Assembly (NCBI GenBank): GCA_017418445.1
Contig: JAFONM010000024.1
Span: forward strand, 1-40,147
Direction: 5' to 3'
DNA: 40,147 nucleotides
Origin: Kiritimatiellia bacterium
Lineage (GTDB): Bacteria > Verrucomicrobiota > Kiritimatiellia > RFP12 > UBA1067
The notes beneath the pieces are model-generated. The model worked only from the letters and a program-made list of their open reading frames with translations. It was not told the origin of the DNA and did no database searches. Each line of letters begins with the position of its first letter. Positions within the stretch are counted from its first letter, which is position 1. Below, piece after piece: positions 10,314-19,090 of the stretch. A program made the position numbers and the translations under genes.

Positions 10314-10740
10314 CGAGGAGGAGAACGTCGGCGTCTCCCACGGCAGGTGGGGCGAGGAGGTCGCCGTCGCGGAGCTCCGCGTGGAGGGGTTCGAGATCGT
10401 CGAGCGGAACGTACATCCATGCAAGGACGACAGGCGCATCGAACTCGACGTGATCGCCTACGATCCGCGGCGCGACCTTCTCGTCTTCGTGGAGGTGAAG
10501 CAGCACAAGGCGAGGAGCGCCAGGCAGCGGCGTCTGAGGAGCCTCGACAGGCGGAAGCGGATGCTCGTCGGGCGCGGATGCCGCGCGTGGCTCCTCCGGC
10601 ACCACTGGCAGGGCGCCTACCGCTTCGACGTCATCGAGGTGTACGGGACTCCGGAATCCGGACGCCCCGCCGAGGTGGACCACGTGGAGCACGTCAGGCT
10701 CTTCAAGAGCCGCGAACAGTTCGTAGACTGGGAAAACTGA
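10297..10740 (+). CDS. YraN/UPF0102 family nuclease-like protein
   Basis: The protein has 147 residues and resembles a compact PD-(D/E)XK endonuclease fold. Visible family features are '[25 protein letters not shown]', the acidic pair in '[10 protein letters not shown]' and the '[10 protein letters not shown]' strand carrying the E-x-K of the active site. The usual 'GEIDLIA' reads 'IELDVIA' here, keeping the catalytic Asp. The ATG overlaps the preceding gene by 17 nt. An N-terminal extension of about 15 residues precedes the conserved part, so a later start is possible, but no better-placed ATG exists. The cellular role of this widespread family is poorly established; structural similarity to Holliday-junction resolvases and its position next to recA suggest work on recombination intermediates. 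Confidence 0.88.
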   Translation: MPRSPDEEENVGVSHGRWGEEVAVAELRVEGFEIVERNVHPCKDDRRIELDVIAYDPRRDLLVFVEVKQHKARSARQRRLRSLDRRKRMLVGRGCRAWLLRHHWQGAYRFDVIEVYGTPESGRPAEVDHVEHVRLFKSREQFVDWEN

Positions 10741-10762
10741 AAAAAAACGAAAGGAGATCAGC

Positions 10763-11800
10763 ATGTCAGGATCATTCATACTCAAGAAGGTCGGCTCGGC
10801 GCTCGAGGAGGCGCTGGGCGCCATAAGGAAGGAGTTCGGCGAGATGTCGATCATGCGCCTCGGAGACGAGGCGCGCGGCGACGTCGAGGTCATCCCGACG
10901 GGCGCGCTGGCGCTGGACCTCGCGCTCGGCGTCGGAGGACTCCCCAAGGGACGCATCGTCGAACTCTACGGGCACGAATCGTCCGGCAAGACGACGCTCG
11001 CGCTCCATGCGGTCGCGAGCGCGCAGAAGGCCGGCGGGACCGCGGCGTTCATAGACGCCGAGCATGCGCTCGATCCGGGATACGCGAGGAAGATCGGGGT
11101 TGACCTCGACTCGCTCGTCGTCTCGCAGCCCTCGAGCGGCGAGGAGGCGCTCGCGATCTGCGAGGAGCTCGTCAAGTCCGGCGCGGTGGACATCGTCGTC
11201 GTCGACTCCGTCGCTGCGCTGACGCCGCAGGCGGAAATCGACGGCGCGATGGGCGACAGCCACGTGGGGCTGCAGGCGCGCCTCATGTCGCAGGCGATGC
11301 GCAAGCTCACGGCGGCGATCGCACGCACGAAGACGCTCTGCATCTTCACGAACCAGGTGCGCGAGAAGATAGGCGTCATGTTCGGGAATCCAGAGACGAC
11401 CCCCGGCGGAAAGGCGCTCAAGTTCTACGCAACGTGCCGGCTAAACGTCCAGCGGATCGGCGCGATAAAGAACTCGTCGGGCGAGGTGGTCGGCAACAGG
11501 ACGCGCGTAAAGGTCGTCAAGAACAAGGTCGCGCCGCCGTTCACCGAAGCGGAGTTCGACATCCTCTACTCGTGCGGAATCTCGCGCGAGGGGTCCGTCG
11601 TCGACGCGGCGCTCGCCCGCGGCGTGATGGAGAAGCGCGGGAGCTGGCTGAGCTACGGGTCGAAGCAGATCGCGCAGGGGAGCCTTGCCGCGATCGAGTA
11701 TCTCAAGGGGCATCCAGACGTCCTCGACGAGATAGTCCGCAAGGTGAAGGAGGCCCCGGCTGCGCCTGTGTCCGCCAGGAAATCCCTGAGAGCCGCCTGA
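10763..11800 (+). CDS. recA: Recombinase RecA
   Basis: The protein has 345 residues. It forms ATP-dependent filaments on single-stranded DNA and drives strand exchange and LexA-type autocleavage. The Walker A motif is GHESSGKTT from residue 70; the family norm is GPESSGKTT, so a His replaces the Pro. Other landmarks are intact: '[25 protein letters not shown]', '[19 protein letters not shown]', loop L1 '[20 protein letters not shown]', '[29 protein letters not shown]' (L2) and '[11 protein letters not shown]'. The C-terminus is short and basic ('SARKSLRAA') without the acidic tail of many RecA proteins. AGGAG at 10752-10756 is a strong ribosome site. No SOS box is evident upstream, so transcription probably comes from comM. 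Confidence 0.98.
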   Translation: MSGSFILKKVGSALEEALGAIRKEFGEMSIMRLGDEARGDVEVIPTGALALDLALGVGGLPKGRIVELYGHESSGKTTLALHAVASAQKAGGTAAFIDAEHALDPGYARKIGVDLDSLVVSQPSSGEEALAICEELVKSGAVDIVVVDSVAALTPQAEIDGAMGDSHVGLQARLMSQAMRKLTAAIARTKTLCIFTNQVREKIGVMFGNPETTPGGKALKFYATCRLNVQRIGAIKNSSGEVVGNRTRVKVVKNKVAPPFTEAEFDILYSCGISREGSVVDAALARGVMEKRGSWLSYGSKQIAQGSLAAIEYLKGHPDVLDEIVRKVKEAPAAPVSARKSLRAA

Positions 11801-11940
11801 CGATGCGCTGTCCGCAATATGACAGGCTCGGGGGCGAGACCCTCGCGGAACGCCATGTCGCTCGTGGACGCGAACGACTTCTCGATGCCAGGCCCATCCC
11901 GACTGCAGCGGCTGCCATCTGCCCATTCTCCCGCTATTTT

Positions 11941-11949
11941 TGGTATAAT
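11941..11949 (+). promoter_or_regulatory. Extended -10 element for the DUF2723 gene
   Basis: TGG followed by a perfect TATAAT at 11944-11949, ten nucleotides before the ATG at 11960. No good -35 is seen. The predicted start of transcription leaves only about 3-4 nt of leader and no Shine-Dalgarno sequence. The 159-bp gap after recA (11801-11959) holds nothing else I recognise apart from a weak hairpin near 11834 with no T-run. Confidence 0.65.
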
Positions 11950-11959
11950 ATACCGAAAT

Positions 11960-14900
11960 ATGAAGAACAGGTTCTTTTCAAAGTTCGACTGGGCGGCCTT
12001 CTGGACTGCGACCCTGGTGACTTTCGCGGTCTATTTCTACACCATCGGTCCTTCCGTCGGCCTCGAGGATTCCGGCGAACTCGCGACGGCGTCGGCGCAT
12101 CTCGGCGTCCCGCATCCGCCGGGATACCCGTTCTGGACGTTCTGCACGTGGCTCTTCTGCAAGGCGTTCTCCTTCGTCACATACATGGGTCATCCCACCC
12201 CCGCCTGGGCCGCGAGCCTCTTCTCCGCCGTCGCGGGCGCGTTCGCGGCCGGCTGCACCGCGATGCTCATCTGCCGCTCCGCCCGGGACTTCCTCGAAGG
12301 CGTCAATCCTGAGTGGAAGATAGAGGAGGGCGGGTCTCACATGTGGCTTTCGTTCGCCGGCGGCGTCGGCGGAGCGCTCGCCTTCGCGTTCTCGCCGGTC
12401 GAGTGGTCGCAGTCCACGATCGTCGAGATATATTCGCTCGGCTCTCTCTTCCTGATGCTCGTCCTGCTGCTCTCATACCGCTGGATGAGGAGGCCTACGG
12501 ACATGACGCTGTGGCTCACGGCGTTCGTGTTCGGCCTCGGGCTCACGAACTACCAGGTTCTCCTCTTCGCGATAGTGCCGCTCGCCATCATAATCGCCCT
12601 CCGGAACATCTCGATGTTCCGCGACTTCGCGCTGTTCCTCGTGCCCGTCCTCCTGACGTACCAGGTCCTCCAGGTAGGCGACCTCGGCCGGGCTCAGTAC
12701 GGAATGGACAAGGACGTGATCGCGAAGCACCAGCCGGTCGGCATCACCGACCGTCAGGCCGCGGACGGCATCATCGTCAGTCTCCAGCCGTATCAGCAGT
12801 ACTTCAGGGAATTCTTCGCACATCCCGACAGGTGGGCGCTGGCGAAGGAGGCGGCGCGCCGGGCGTTCATACGTGCGCAGAACTCCGGCGACAAGAAGGC
12901 CTTCGAGGATGCGCAGCGCTATGGGACGATTCTCAGGCTCGTCGAGCAGCAGGCGGTGCTTCTCGACCCCACGGTGAGAAAGCTGCTCGCCGAGAAGGAC
13001 GGTCCGCGCTTCGAGCTCGTGCCGGGGACAAACTGGTGCCCCGACGGAACCATGGTCGCGCTGTCGCTCGTCCTTTTCGTCGGCGCGCTGCTTGCGGCCG
13101 TCCGCTTCAAGTCCAAGGGACGGCGGGACCTCGCGGTCTGGTGGGCGCTCGGCGGCGGAGCTGCGGTCGTGGCCGGATTCTTCCTCGCGACTGCGTTCTT
13201 CTCGCATTCCGAGACCTGGGTCGGCGTCACTGCCGCCACGGCGCCTCTTGCCGAGCCGGCGGTCTACCTGACGGTCGCGGCCTTCGCCGCGGTGTCTCTT
13301 GCTGCGGCCGTGGCGTCCTCGATAGCGGAGGATGATCCCGCCCTCTCGTCTCGCGGAGTCGCTCGCACCCTCTTCTGGGTCTCGGCCGGCGCGGCAGCGC
13401 TCGCGGTCCTGTCCGTCTTCGTGCTTGTCGGCCAGGCGCAGGACCTCGCTATATCCGGACCGGTCATAGGCGGCACGGCGGGATACGTCGGTCCGCAGTT
13501 CCCGTGGGACGCCTCGACGTTCGCGTTCTGGGCCGTGATAGTCCTGCTCTTCGCGATCGCGCTCTTCGTCAAGAAGGGGATGCTCTTCGCGATTCCGGTA
13601 GCCGGATTCCACATCGCGCTCTTCTACCTCCTGCGGCGCGGCGCGATGAACGGGCTCGTGAGTCCGGCGAGCTGGTGGTTCTGGTGGCCGATTGCGTGGA
13701 ACTTCGCGGTCCTCGCGCTCTCCTGGCACGTCCTGCCGCACGGCCGCTCCGTGGCCGGAGCCGCGTTCTTCACCCAGCTCGGCGTTTCGTTCTACGCCTA
13801 CATGCCGTTCGTGTCGGACATCAGGAATCCTCCCATGAACTGGGGCTATCCGCGCACCTGGGAGGGCTTCAAGCACGCCATCACGCGCGGGCAGTACGAG
13901 GCCATCAAGGCCGCCTCCTTCGACACTCTCGGGGGGTTCTTCGATTTCTTCCGCATCCAGATGGGGCACTACTTCCGCGACGTGAAGCTGCAGTTCACGG
14001 ACTTCCTCGCGATTCTCGCTGCCGTGCCGTTCGTGTGCTGGCACTTCACCTTCCGCGGCGGCGCGAAGCGCATCGCGGTCAGGATCATCTGGGCCGCCGC
14101 GGCGATCCTCGGCGTGTTCGTCCTCAGGGACGTCTTCTCGGGCATCCTCGGCGCGACGGAGGTCGCGGACGGGTCGTTCTGGAGCTACTTCGACCGCGCG
14201 CTCGTCGTCGCGCTCGGCACGCTGGCGGCCGTCGGCTGCATCCTGATCGGCGTCCTGCAGCTCCTGTTCCGTCCGGCGGTCGCGCTCAGGCGCTACCTGG
14301 AACTCGCGCGCAAGAACGGCGACTGGCGTCCTTTCGTCGGCTTCGGACTCATCGCGGCGGTTGCGGTGTTCCTGCCTCTGGGGATGCACATCGGCAGGGG
14401 CGGCGGCGGCGCGACGTCCCTCGCCGTCATCCTGCTGCTGGCCGTCTTCGCCGCAGTCGTCTTCGCGACGAGGCCGATTCTCGCCGCGATTCGCCGTGCC
14501 CACGCGGCCGGGCACAGGCTCGCCTTCGACGCGAGGAACGTCTCCCAGCAGTGGCTCATAGCGCTCGGCGCGTGCTTCATCGTGATGTCCGTCCTCCTCA
14601 TCCTCCTCGCGAAGGTGCAGGGCGACGTGCAGGACGGCTTCATCCAGAAGGTGAAGTTCATCATGTCACACGCGATGATAGCGATGTGGATCGGCTACGG
14701 ATTCGTGTTCGCCTCGATGATGCTCTCGCGCTTCATCCCGAGGCGCTTCCGGACCCTGGCGGTATGCGTGCTCGGAGTCGTCTGCATGGCGGTCGGCGCG
14801 ATTCCGCCGATCGTCCAGAACTACACGAACGACAGGCTCGTCCTCGAGCTTGGCGGAGCCGAGCAGAACGGGCACACGTTCGGATGGCAGTTCGGCGCGT

Positions 14901-16276
14901 ACCAGCTCGACGGCGCGAAGGCGATACGCCGCCAGATAGCCGCGGACGAGGAACCTCTTCCTGATCCGGACTGGCCGGAGCCGATGGAGGACCACGCCTT
15001 CTTCTTCGGCGGGACAGATCCGGGCCGGTTCGTCCCGACGTACATGATCTATTCGGCGCAGTTCCGGCCGGACGTATACCTCATCACGCAGAACGCCCTT
15101 GCCGACGGGACGTACATGTCCGTCGAACGCGACCTCTACGGAGACGAGATATGGATTCCCGCGAACGAGGACAACGCGTCCGCCTTCAACGAGTTCGTCT
15201 CGAGGCTTTCCGAGGAGGAGAGACAGCGCTACGGCGTCGTCATGGACAACGGGCGCGTCCAGGTGACGGGCGCTCAGAGCGTCATGCTCATCAACGCCAT
15301 TCTCGCGCAGAAGATGTTCGAGAAGAACAGGGACCGCAACGCGTTCTACGTGGAGGAGAGCTATCCGATAGAGTGGATGTACGACTACCTCACCCCGCAC
15401 GGGCTCATCATGAAGATAGAGCGCGACAAGACCGAGAACGGGGCGGACTCCGCGACGTGGAAGCGGCTCGTGAGGAAGGACCGCGACTTCTGGGACTGGT
15501 ACGTGAGGAAGCTTCTCGACGACCCGATGTTCCGCCGTGACTTCGCCGCGCAGAAGTCCTTCGCGAAGCTGCGCAGCGCGATCGCCGGGCTCGAGATGCA
15601 GAAGATGCTCAGGGGCGGCGGCAGCGGCGCCAGGTCGGCGGACGGGATGGACTTCCGCTCGTCCTGCGAACAGGCGTTCCGCGAGGCCTGCCTGCTCAGT
15701 CCGATCTCGCCGGAGTCGACGTTCCGCTACATCCAGACGCACCTTTTCAACCGCGGACAGCTGACTCCCGACGGCGAGGCGAGCGCGAACGTCGTCGAGG
15801 ACCTCCTGAACTACCTGAAGCGGGAGGATCCGCATTCGACCCGTCCCGACCCCTATCTCGAGGAGGTCAGGGCCTGGCGCCTGCTCGCCAGGCTCCAGCG
15901 CGAGACCGCCGAGCTCGATCAGGAACTCCAGAAGACGACCGACGCACAGAAGAGGCTGCGTCTCGCGTGGGAGACGGCGGTCAGGTACGATGCCCTGGGG
16001 GAGGCGTGCTCAAGGGCCGGGAACGGCGCGCGCGCCGGCATGTTCGCGCGCATGGCGGCCGAACGCGCGGCGGGGGTCTGGCCGCAGCGCGCGGCGATTC
16101 CCGAACTCAACTCCGCGCAGGGCATCCTGGCCGCGGCGGAAATCTTCGACGCCGCGGGCCGCATGGACATGGTGGCGCAGGCCGTGAACGCATTCTACCG
16201 CGTCTCGTCCGCCCGTCCGCCAGAGCTCAAGGCGCTCGTGGAAAAGCTTAAGAACAACAAAAATCAAGGAAAGTGA
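11960..16276 (+). CDS. Giant DUF2723 (TMEM260-like) membrane protein, probable glycosyltransferase
   Basis: The protein has 1438 residues, larger than the roughly 700-1100 usual in bacteria. The N-terminal DUF2723 hallmark is clear: a first membrane helix, then 'GLEDSGELATASAHLGVPHP' with E36, D37 and E40, followed by 'PGYPFWTFCTWLF'. In GT-C enzymes an acidic pair in this first loop is catalytic, and human TMEM260 is an O-mannosyltransferase; the donor and acceptor here are unknown. Residues up to about 960 contain many membrane helices. The last 450 or so form a soluble region with 'HAFFFGGTDPGRFVPTYMIY' and 'RPDVYLITQNALADGTYM', recurrent in this family, then helical repeats. Earlier in-frame ATGs (11819, 11855, 11885) lie before the promoter and encode unconserved sequence, so 11960 is chosen. 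ilvE begins 3 nt after the stop. Confidence 0.88.
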   Translation: MKNRFFSKFDWAAFWTATLVTFAVYFYTIGPSVGLEDSGELATASAHLGVPHPPGYPFWTFCTWLFCKAFSFVTYMGHPTPAWAASLFSAVAGAFAAGCTAMLICRSARDFLEGVNPEWKIEEGGSHMWLSFAGGVGGALAFAFSPVEWSQSTIVEIYSLGSLFLMLVLLLSYRWMRRPTDMTLWLTAFVFGLGLTNYQVLLFAIVPLAIIIALRNISMFRDFALFLVPVLLTYQVLQVGDLGRAQYGMDKDVIAKHQPVGITDRQAADGIIVSLQPYQQYFREFFAHPDRWALAKEAARRAFIRAQNSGDKKAFEDAQRYGTILRLVEQQAVLLDPTVRKLLAEKDGPRFELVPGTNWCPDGTMVALSLVLFVGALLAAVRFKSKGRRDLAVWWALGGGAAVVAGFFLATAFFSHSETWVGVTAATAPLAEPAVYLTVAAFAAVSLAAAVASSIAEDDPALSSRGVARTLFWVSAGAAALAVLSVFVLVGQAQDLAISGPVIGGTAGYVGPQFPWDASTFAFWAVIVLLFAIALFVKKGMLFAIPVAGFHIALFYLLRRGAMNGLVSPASWWFWWPIAWNFAVLALSWHVLPHGRSVAGAAFFTQLGVSFYAYMPFVSDIRNPPMNWGYPRTWEGFKHAITRGQYEAIKAASFDTLGGFFDFFRIQMGHYFRDVKLQFTDFLAILAAVPFVCWHFTFRGGAKRIAVRIIWAAAAILGVFVLRDVFSGILGATEVADGSFWSYFDRALVVALGTLAAVGCILIGVLQLLFRPAVALRRYLELARKNGDWRPFVGFGLIAAVAVFLPLGMHIGRGGGGATSLAVILLLAVFAAVVFATRPILAAIRRAHAAGHRLAFDARNVSQQWLIALGACFIVMSVLLILLAKVQGDVQDGFIQKVKFIMSHAMIAMWIGYGFVFASMMLSRFIPRRFRTLAVCVLGVVCMAVGAIPPIVQNYTNDRLVLELGGAEQNGHTFGWQFGAYQLDGAKAIRRQIAADEEPLPDPDWPEPMEDHAFFFGGTDPGRFVPTYMIYSAQFRPDVYLITQNALADGTYMSVERDLYGDEIWIPANEDNASAFNEFVSRLSEEERQRYGVVMDNGRVQVTGAQSVMLINAILAQKMFEKNRDRNAFYVEESYPIEWMYDYLTPHGLIMKIERDKTENGADSATWKRLVRKDRDFWDWYVRKLLDDPMFRRDFAAQKSFAKLRSAIAGLEMQKMLRGGGSGARSADGMDFRSSCEQAFREACLLSPISPESTFRYIQTHLFNRGQLTPDGEASANVVEDLLNYLKREDPHSTRPDPYLEEVRAWRLLARLQRETAELDQELQKTTDAQKRLRLAWETAVRYDALGEACSRAGNGARAGMFARMAAERAAGVWPQRAAIPELNSAQGILAAAEIFDAAGRMDMVAQAVNAFYRVSSARPPELKALVEKLKNNKNQGK

Positions 16277-16279
16277 AAA

Positions 16280-17305
16280 ATGCCCAGGAATGACATCGAT
16301 TGGGAGAAGCTGGGATTCGGCTTCTCGGACGTCAACTGCCACATCCGCGCTGTCTGGAAGGACGGCGAGTGGGGGGAATTCGAATTGGTGAAGGATCCCT
16401 TCATCACGATGCACATCGGAGCGAGCTGCCTCCACTACGGACAGGAGTGCTTCGAGGGAATCAAGGCGTTCCGCCAGAAGGACGGCAGGATCGCGATCTT
16501 CCGTCCGATGGAGAACGCGAAGCGCATGGAGCGCACCGCGATCCGCTGCGTAATGCCTCCGATGCCGCCCGAGAAGTTCGTCGAGGCCTGCGACAGGGTG
16601 ATCGCGGCGAACGAGGAGTTCGTTCCGCCGTACGGGACCGGCGGCTCCCTCTACATCCGTCCGCTCCTCATCGGGACCGGTCCGCAGATCGGCGTCGCCC
16701 CCGCCAAGGAATACACCTTCATGATCATGGTCATGCCCGTAGGCGCGTACTACAAGGGCGGCATGAAACCCGTCCGCGCCGTCATACTGGACGACTGGGA
16801 CCGTGCGGCGCCGCACGGAATGGGCGACGTGAAGGTGGGCGGGAACTACGCCGCCTCGCTCTTCGCCCACGAGAAGGCGAAGCACGACGGCTGGCCCGTC
16901 GAACTCTACCTCGACGCGAAGAGCCACCAGTTCGTGGAGGAGTTCTCGACCTCCAACTTCATGGGCATCACGAAGGACGGCAGGTACGTGACCCCCGACA
17001 GCTGCTCGGTCCTCCCGTCCGTCACGAATCTTTCGCTCCGCGACGTCGCCAGAGATCTCGGCATGACCGTCGAGCGCCGTCCGATTCCCTACACGGAGAT
17101 CAGGGACTTCGCAGCCGTCGCCGCGCTCGGCACGGCCGTCGTCATCACGCCCGTCTGGGAGATCACGCGCGGGTCGGACGTCATCAGGATTTCCGATCCC
17201 GACGTCGTCCATCCTACGCTCACGAAGCTCTACCAGACCGTGCAGGGCATACAGTACGGAGAGATTCCGGACACGCACGGCTGGTGCCACGAAGTCAGTA
17301 TCTGA
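16280..17305 (+). CDS. ilvE: Branched-chain amino acid aminotransferase
   Basis: The protein has 341 residues, fold-type IV PLP enzyme interconverting Leu, Ile and Val with their 2-oxo acids using glutamate/2-oxoglutarate. The PLP lysine is K185 in 'GDVKVGGNYAAS'. 'LHYGQECFEGIKAFRQKDG', 'SLYIRPLLIGTG' and 'FVEEFSTSNFMGI' (usually '..E.GTMNLF') place it in the eukaryote/Bacteroidetes-like BCAT2 subgroup (about 340-360 residues), not the shorter E. coli type. The ribosome site AAGGAAAG lies inside the end of the DUF2723 gene, giving tight coupling. ilvA lies about 13 kb away on the same strand, in a different transcript. Intact and unremarkable. Confidence 0.95.
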   Translation: MPRNDIDWEKLGFGFSDVNCHIRAVWKDGEWGEFELVKDPFITMHIGASCLHYGQECFEGIKAFRQKDGRIAIFRPMENAKRMERTAIRCVMPPMPPEKFVEACDRVIAANEEFVPPYGTGGSLYIRPLLIGTGPQIGVAPAKEYTFMIMVMPVGAYYKGGMKPVRAVILDDWDRAAPHGMGDVKVGGNYAASLFAHEKAKHDGWPVELYLDAKSHQFVEEFSTSNFMGITKDGRYVTPDSCSVLPSVTNLSLRDVARDLGMTVERRPIPYTEIRDFAAVAALGTAVVITPVWEITRGSDVIRISDPDVVHPTLTKLYQTVQGIQYGEIPDTHGWCHEVSI

Positions 17306-17335
17306 CCTGAATACCGGGACCCTTCCCTGCATCCA

Positions 17336-19090
17336 ATGGCATCGGAGTGGATCGAGCGCACGGTCGACGAATCGGTCGTGGACGCGCTTGAGGCCGCGGG
17401 CAATTCCCGGCTTCTGGCGCGGATACTGGCGCTGCGCGGCGTTACGCCGGAAACGCTCGACCGGTTCCTGCATCCGTCCATGTCCGACATCGCCATCCCC
17501 GACGGACTTCCCGGCGTCGCCGAGGTCGTGGACCGCATACGCTCCGCTGTCCTCGCCCGCGAAAGGATTGTCGTCTTCGGGGACTACGACTGCGACGGCG
17601 TCGCCTCGACGGCGATAATGGTGAAGACGCTTTCCGCCCTGGGATGCGAGGCCGGAACGTTCATCCCCGAGCGCCTCTCCGAAGGCTACGGAATGAACGA
17701 CAGGTCCATCGCCAGGCTTCTCGCAGAGCATCCGGACGTCAGGCTTGTCGTGGCCGTGGACAACGGCATCAATTCCGTGGACGAGATAGCGCGCCTCAGG
17801 CGGAGGGGTGTCGACGTCGTCGTCATAGACCACCACCTGCCCGGTCCCGAGCTGCCCGACTGTCCGATAGTGAATCCCAAGGCGGAGCCCCGGCCCCCGG
17901 AGTGCTTTTCCTGTCTGTGTGCCGCCGGCGCGGCGTTCTTCGTTTCCCACGCGCTCATGAAGAGGGCCAGGGCGGAGGGCGCGTACTCGGGCGGGAAGAT
18001 AGGGCATCAGCTCGCGGTGCTCGCAGGGCTCGCGTCGATCACCGACATAATGCCCCTCGTGGGTCAGAACAGGATTCTCGTCTCGTACGCGATTTCCCAT
18101 TTTGAGAGCCATGCGCCGACCGGACTCAAGGAGCTCCTGTCCCGCGCCTCGCGTACGACGCCTGCGGAGATGAACTCCCACATCTTCGGATTCCTCATCG
18201 GCCCCAGGATCAACGCGGCCGGCAGGATGGGCAGCGCGATGGACGCGCTGAAGCTGGTCCTTGCGACCGACCAGGATGAGGCGAGCGAACTCGCAAGAAT
18301 CGTCGATCTGCGAAACACGGAGCGCAAGAACGTCGAGCAGACCATGACGGCCGAGGCGAAGGATGAGAGGCATATCAAAGAGGGTGCGGCGGCCCAGGTG
18401 ATAGACCTTCCGGACGGACACCCCGGAGTCGCCGGAATCGTGGCGGCCCGCATCCTCGAGCATCTTGCCAAGGTATCGCCCGACGGCGCGGTTCCGGTAT
18501 GCGTCGCGGTGGGATCCCACGGCAGTGCGCGGGCTCCCGAGGGATACAACCTCAGGAAGGCGTTCGAAGCCTGTGCCAGGCATCTCTCGAACTACGGCGG
18601 ACATGCCGCCGCGGGCGGATTCTCCGTGAAGGAGGGGGAGATCGAGGCCTTCCGCGACGAGTTCGCCAGGGCGTGCGAAGCGCAGAAGAATGAAGCCTGC
18701 GAAAATATGAAGGATGCAGGAGTCCCGTTCGGCGCGACGCCGTTCGACACATGGGTGAAAGGCTCCGACCTGACCGAGGAATTCGTCAGGAGGCTCGGCA
18801 GCCTCGCCCCGTTCGGCGAGGGGAATCCGGAGCCGCTCTTCGCGATGCGCGGGGTGGTTCTCAAGTCGGCAAGCCCCATAGGCGCCGCGGCGCGTCACCT
18901 AAGGCTCTCTTTCGGAGGATCCGTCCCCGAAGCGGTGTGGTGGGGGCATGGCGACGACATTGAAAAGATACGCGCCGGCGCGAGCTCGCCCGTGGACATA
19001 CTGTTCAACGCCGCCGTCTCTGAATACGGCGGACCTCACGTCGAGCTGAGACTCGTCGCGATGCGTCCCTCCGCGGAGGCCGGACGGTGA
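17336..19090 (+). CDS. recJ: Single-stranded-DNA exonuclease RecJ
   Basis: The protein has 584 residues, like E. coli RecJ (577). It is a 5'-3' ssDNA exonuclease for recombination and mismatch repair. DHH-family metal ligands are visible: 'VVFGDYDCDGVAS' (D83, D85, D87; usual DYDVDG), 'VVAVDNGI' and 'VVIDHHLPG' with D165-H166-H167. 'NPKAEPRPPECFSCLCAAGAAF', 'LIGPRINAAGRMGSAMDAL' and the DHHA1 part 'SHGSARAPEGYNLRKAF' with 'YGGHAAAGGFSV' complete the enzyme, followed by the OB-fold domain. It starts 30 nt after ilvE with no strong ribosome site and ends by GTGA overlap with the protease gene. It is the fourth recombination gene in the window, though in a different transcript from recA. Confidence 0.96.
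   Translation: MASEWIERTVDESVVDALEAAGNSRLLARILALRGVTPETLDRFLHPSMSDIAIPDGLPGVAEVVDRIRSAVLARERIVVFGDYDCDGVASTAIMVKTLSALGCEAGTFIPERLSEGYGMNDRSIARLLAEHPDVRLVVAVDNGINSVDEIARLRRRGVDVVVIDHHLPGPELPDCPIVNPKAEPRPPECFSCLCAAGAAFFVSHALMKRARAEGAYSGGKIGHQLAVLAGLASITDIMPLVGQNRILVSYAISHFESHAPTGLKELLSRASRTTPAEMNSHIFGFLIGPRINAAGRMGSAMDALKLVLATDQDEASELARIVDLRNTERKNVEQTMTAEAKDERHIKEGAAAQVIDLPDGHPGVAGIVAARILEHLAKVSPDGAVPVCVAVGSHGSARAPEGYNLRKAFEACARHLSNYGGHAAAGGFSVKEGEIEAFRDEFARACEAQKNEACENMKDAGVPFGATPFDTWVKGSDLTEEFVRRLGSLAPFGEGNPEPLFAMRGVVLKSASPIGAAARHLRLSFGGSVPEAVWWGHGDDIEKIRAGASSPVDILFNAAVSEYGGPHVELRLVAMRPSAEAGR

Noticed and set aside
11819-11959. A separate small gene or longer DUF2723 N-terminus in the recA-DUF2723 gap
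   Set aside because: The frame encodes unconserved polar sequence before a perfect TATAAT; the membrane protein starts naturally at 11960.
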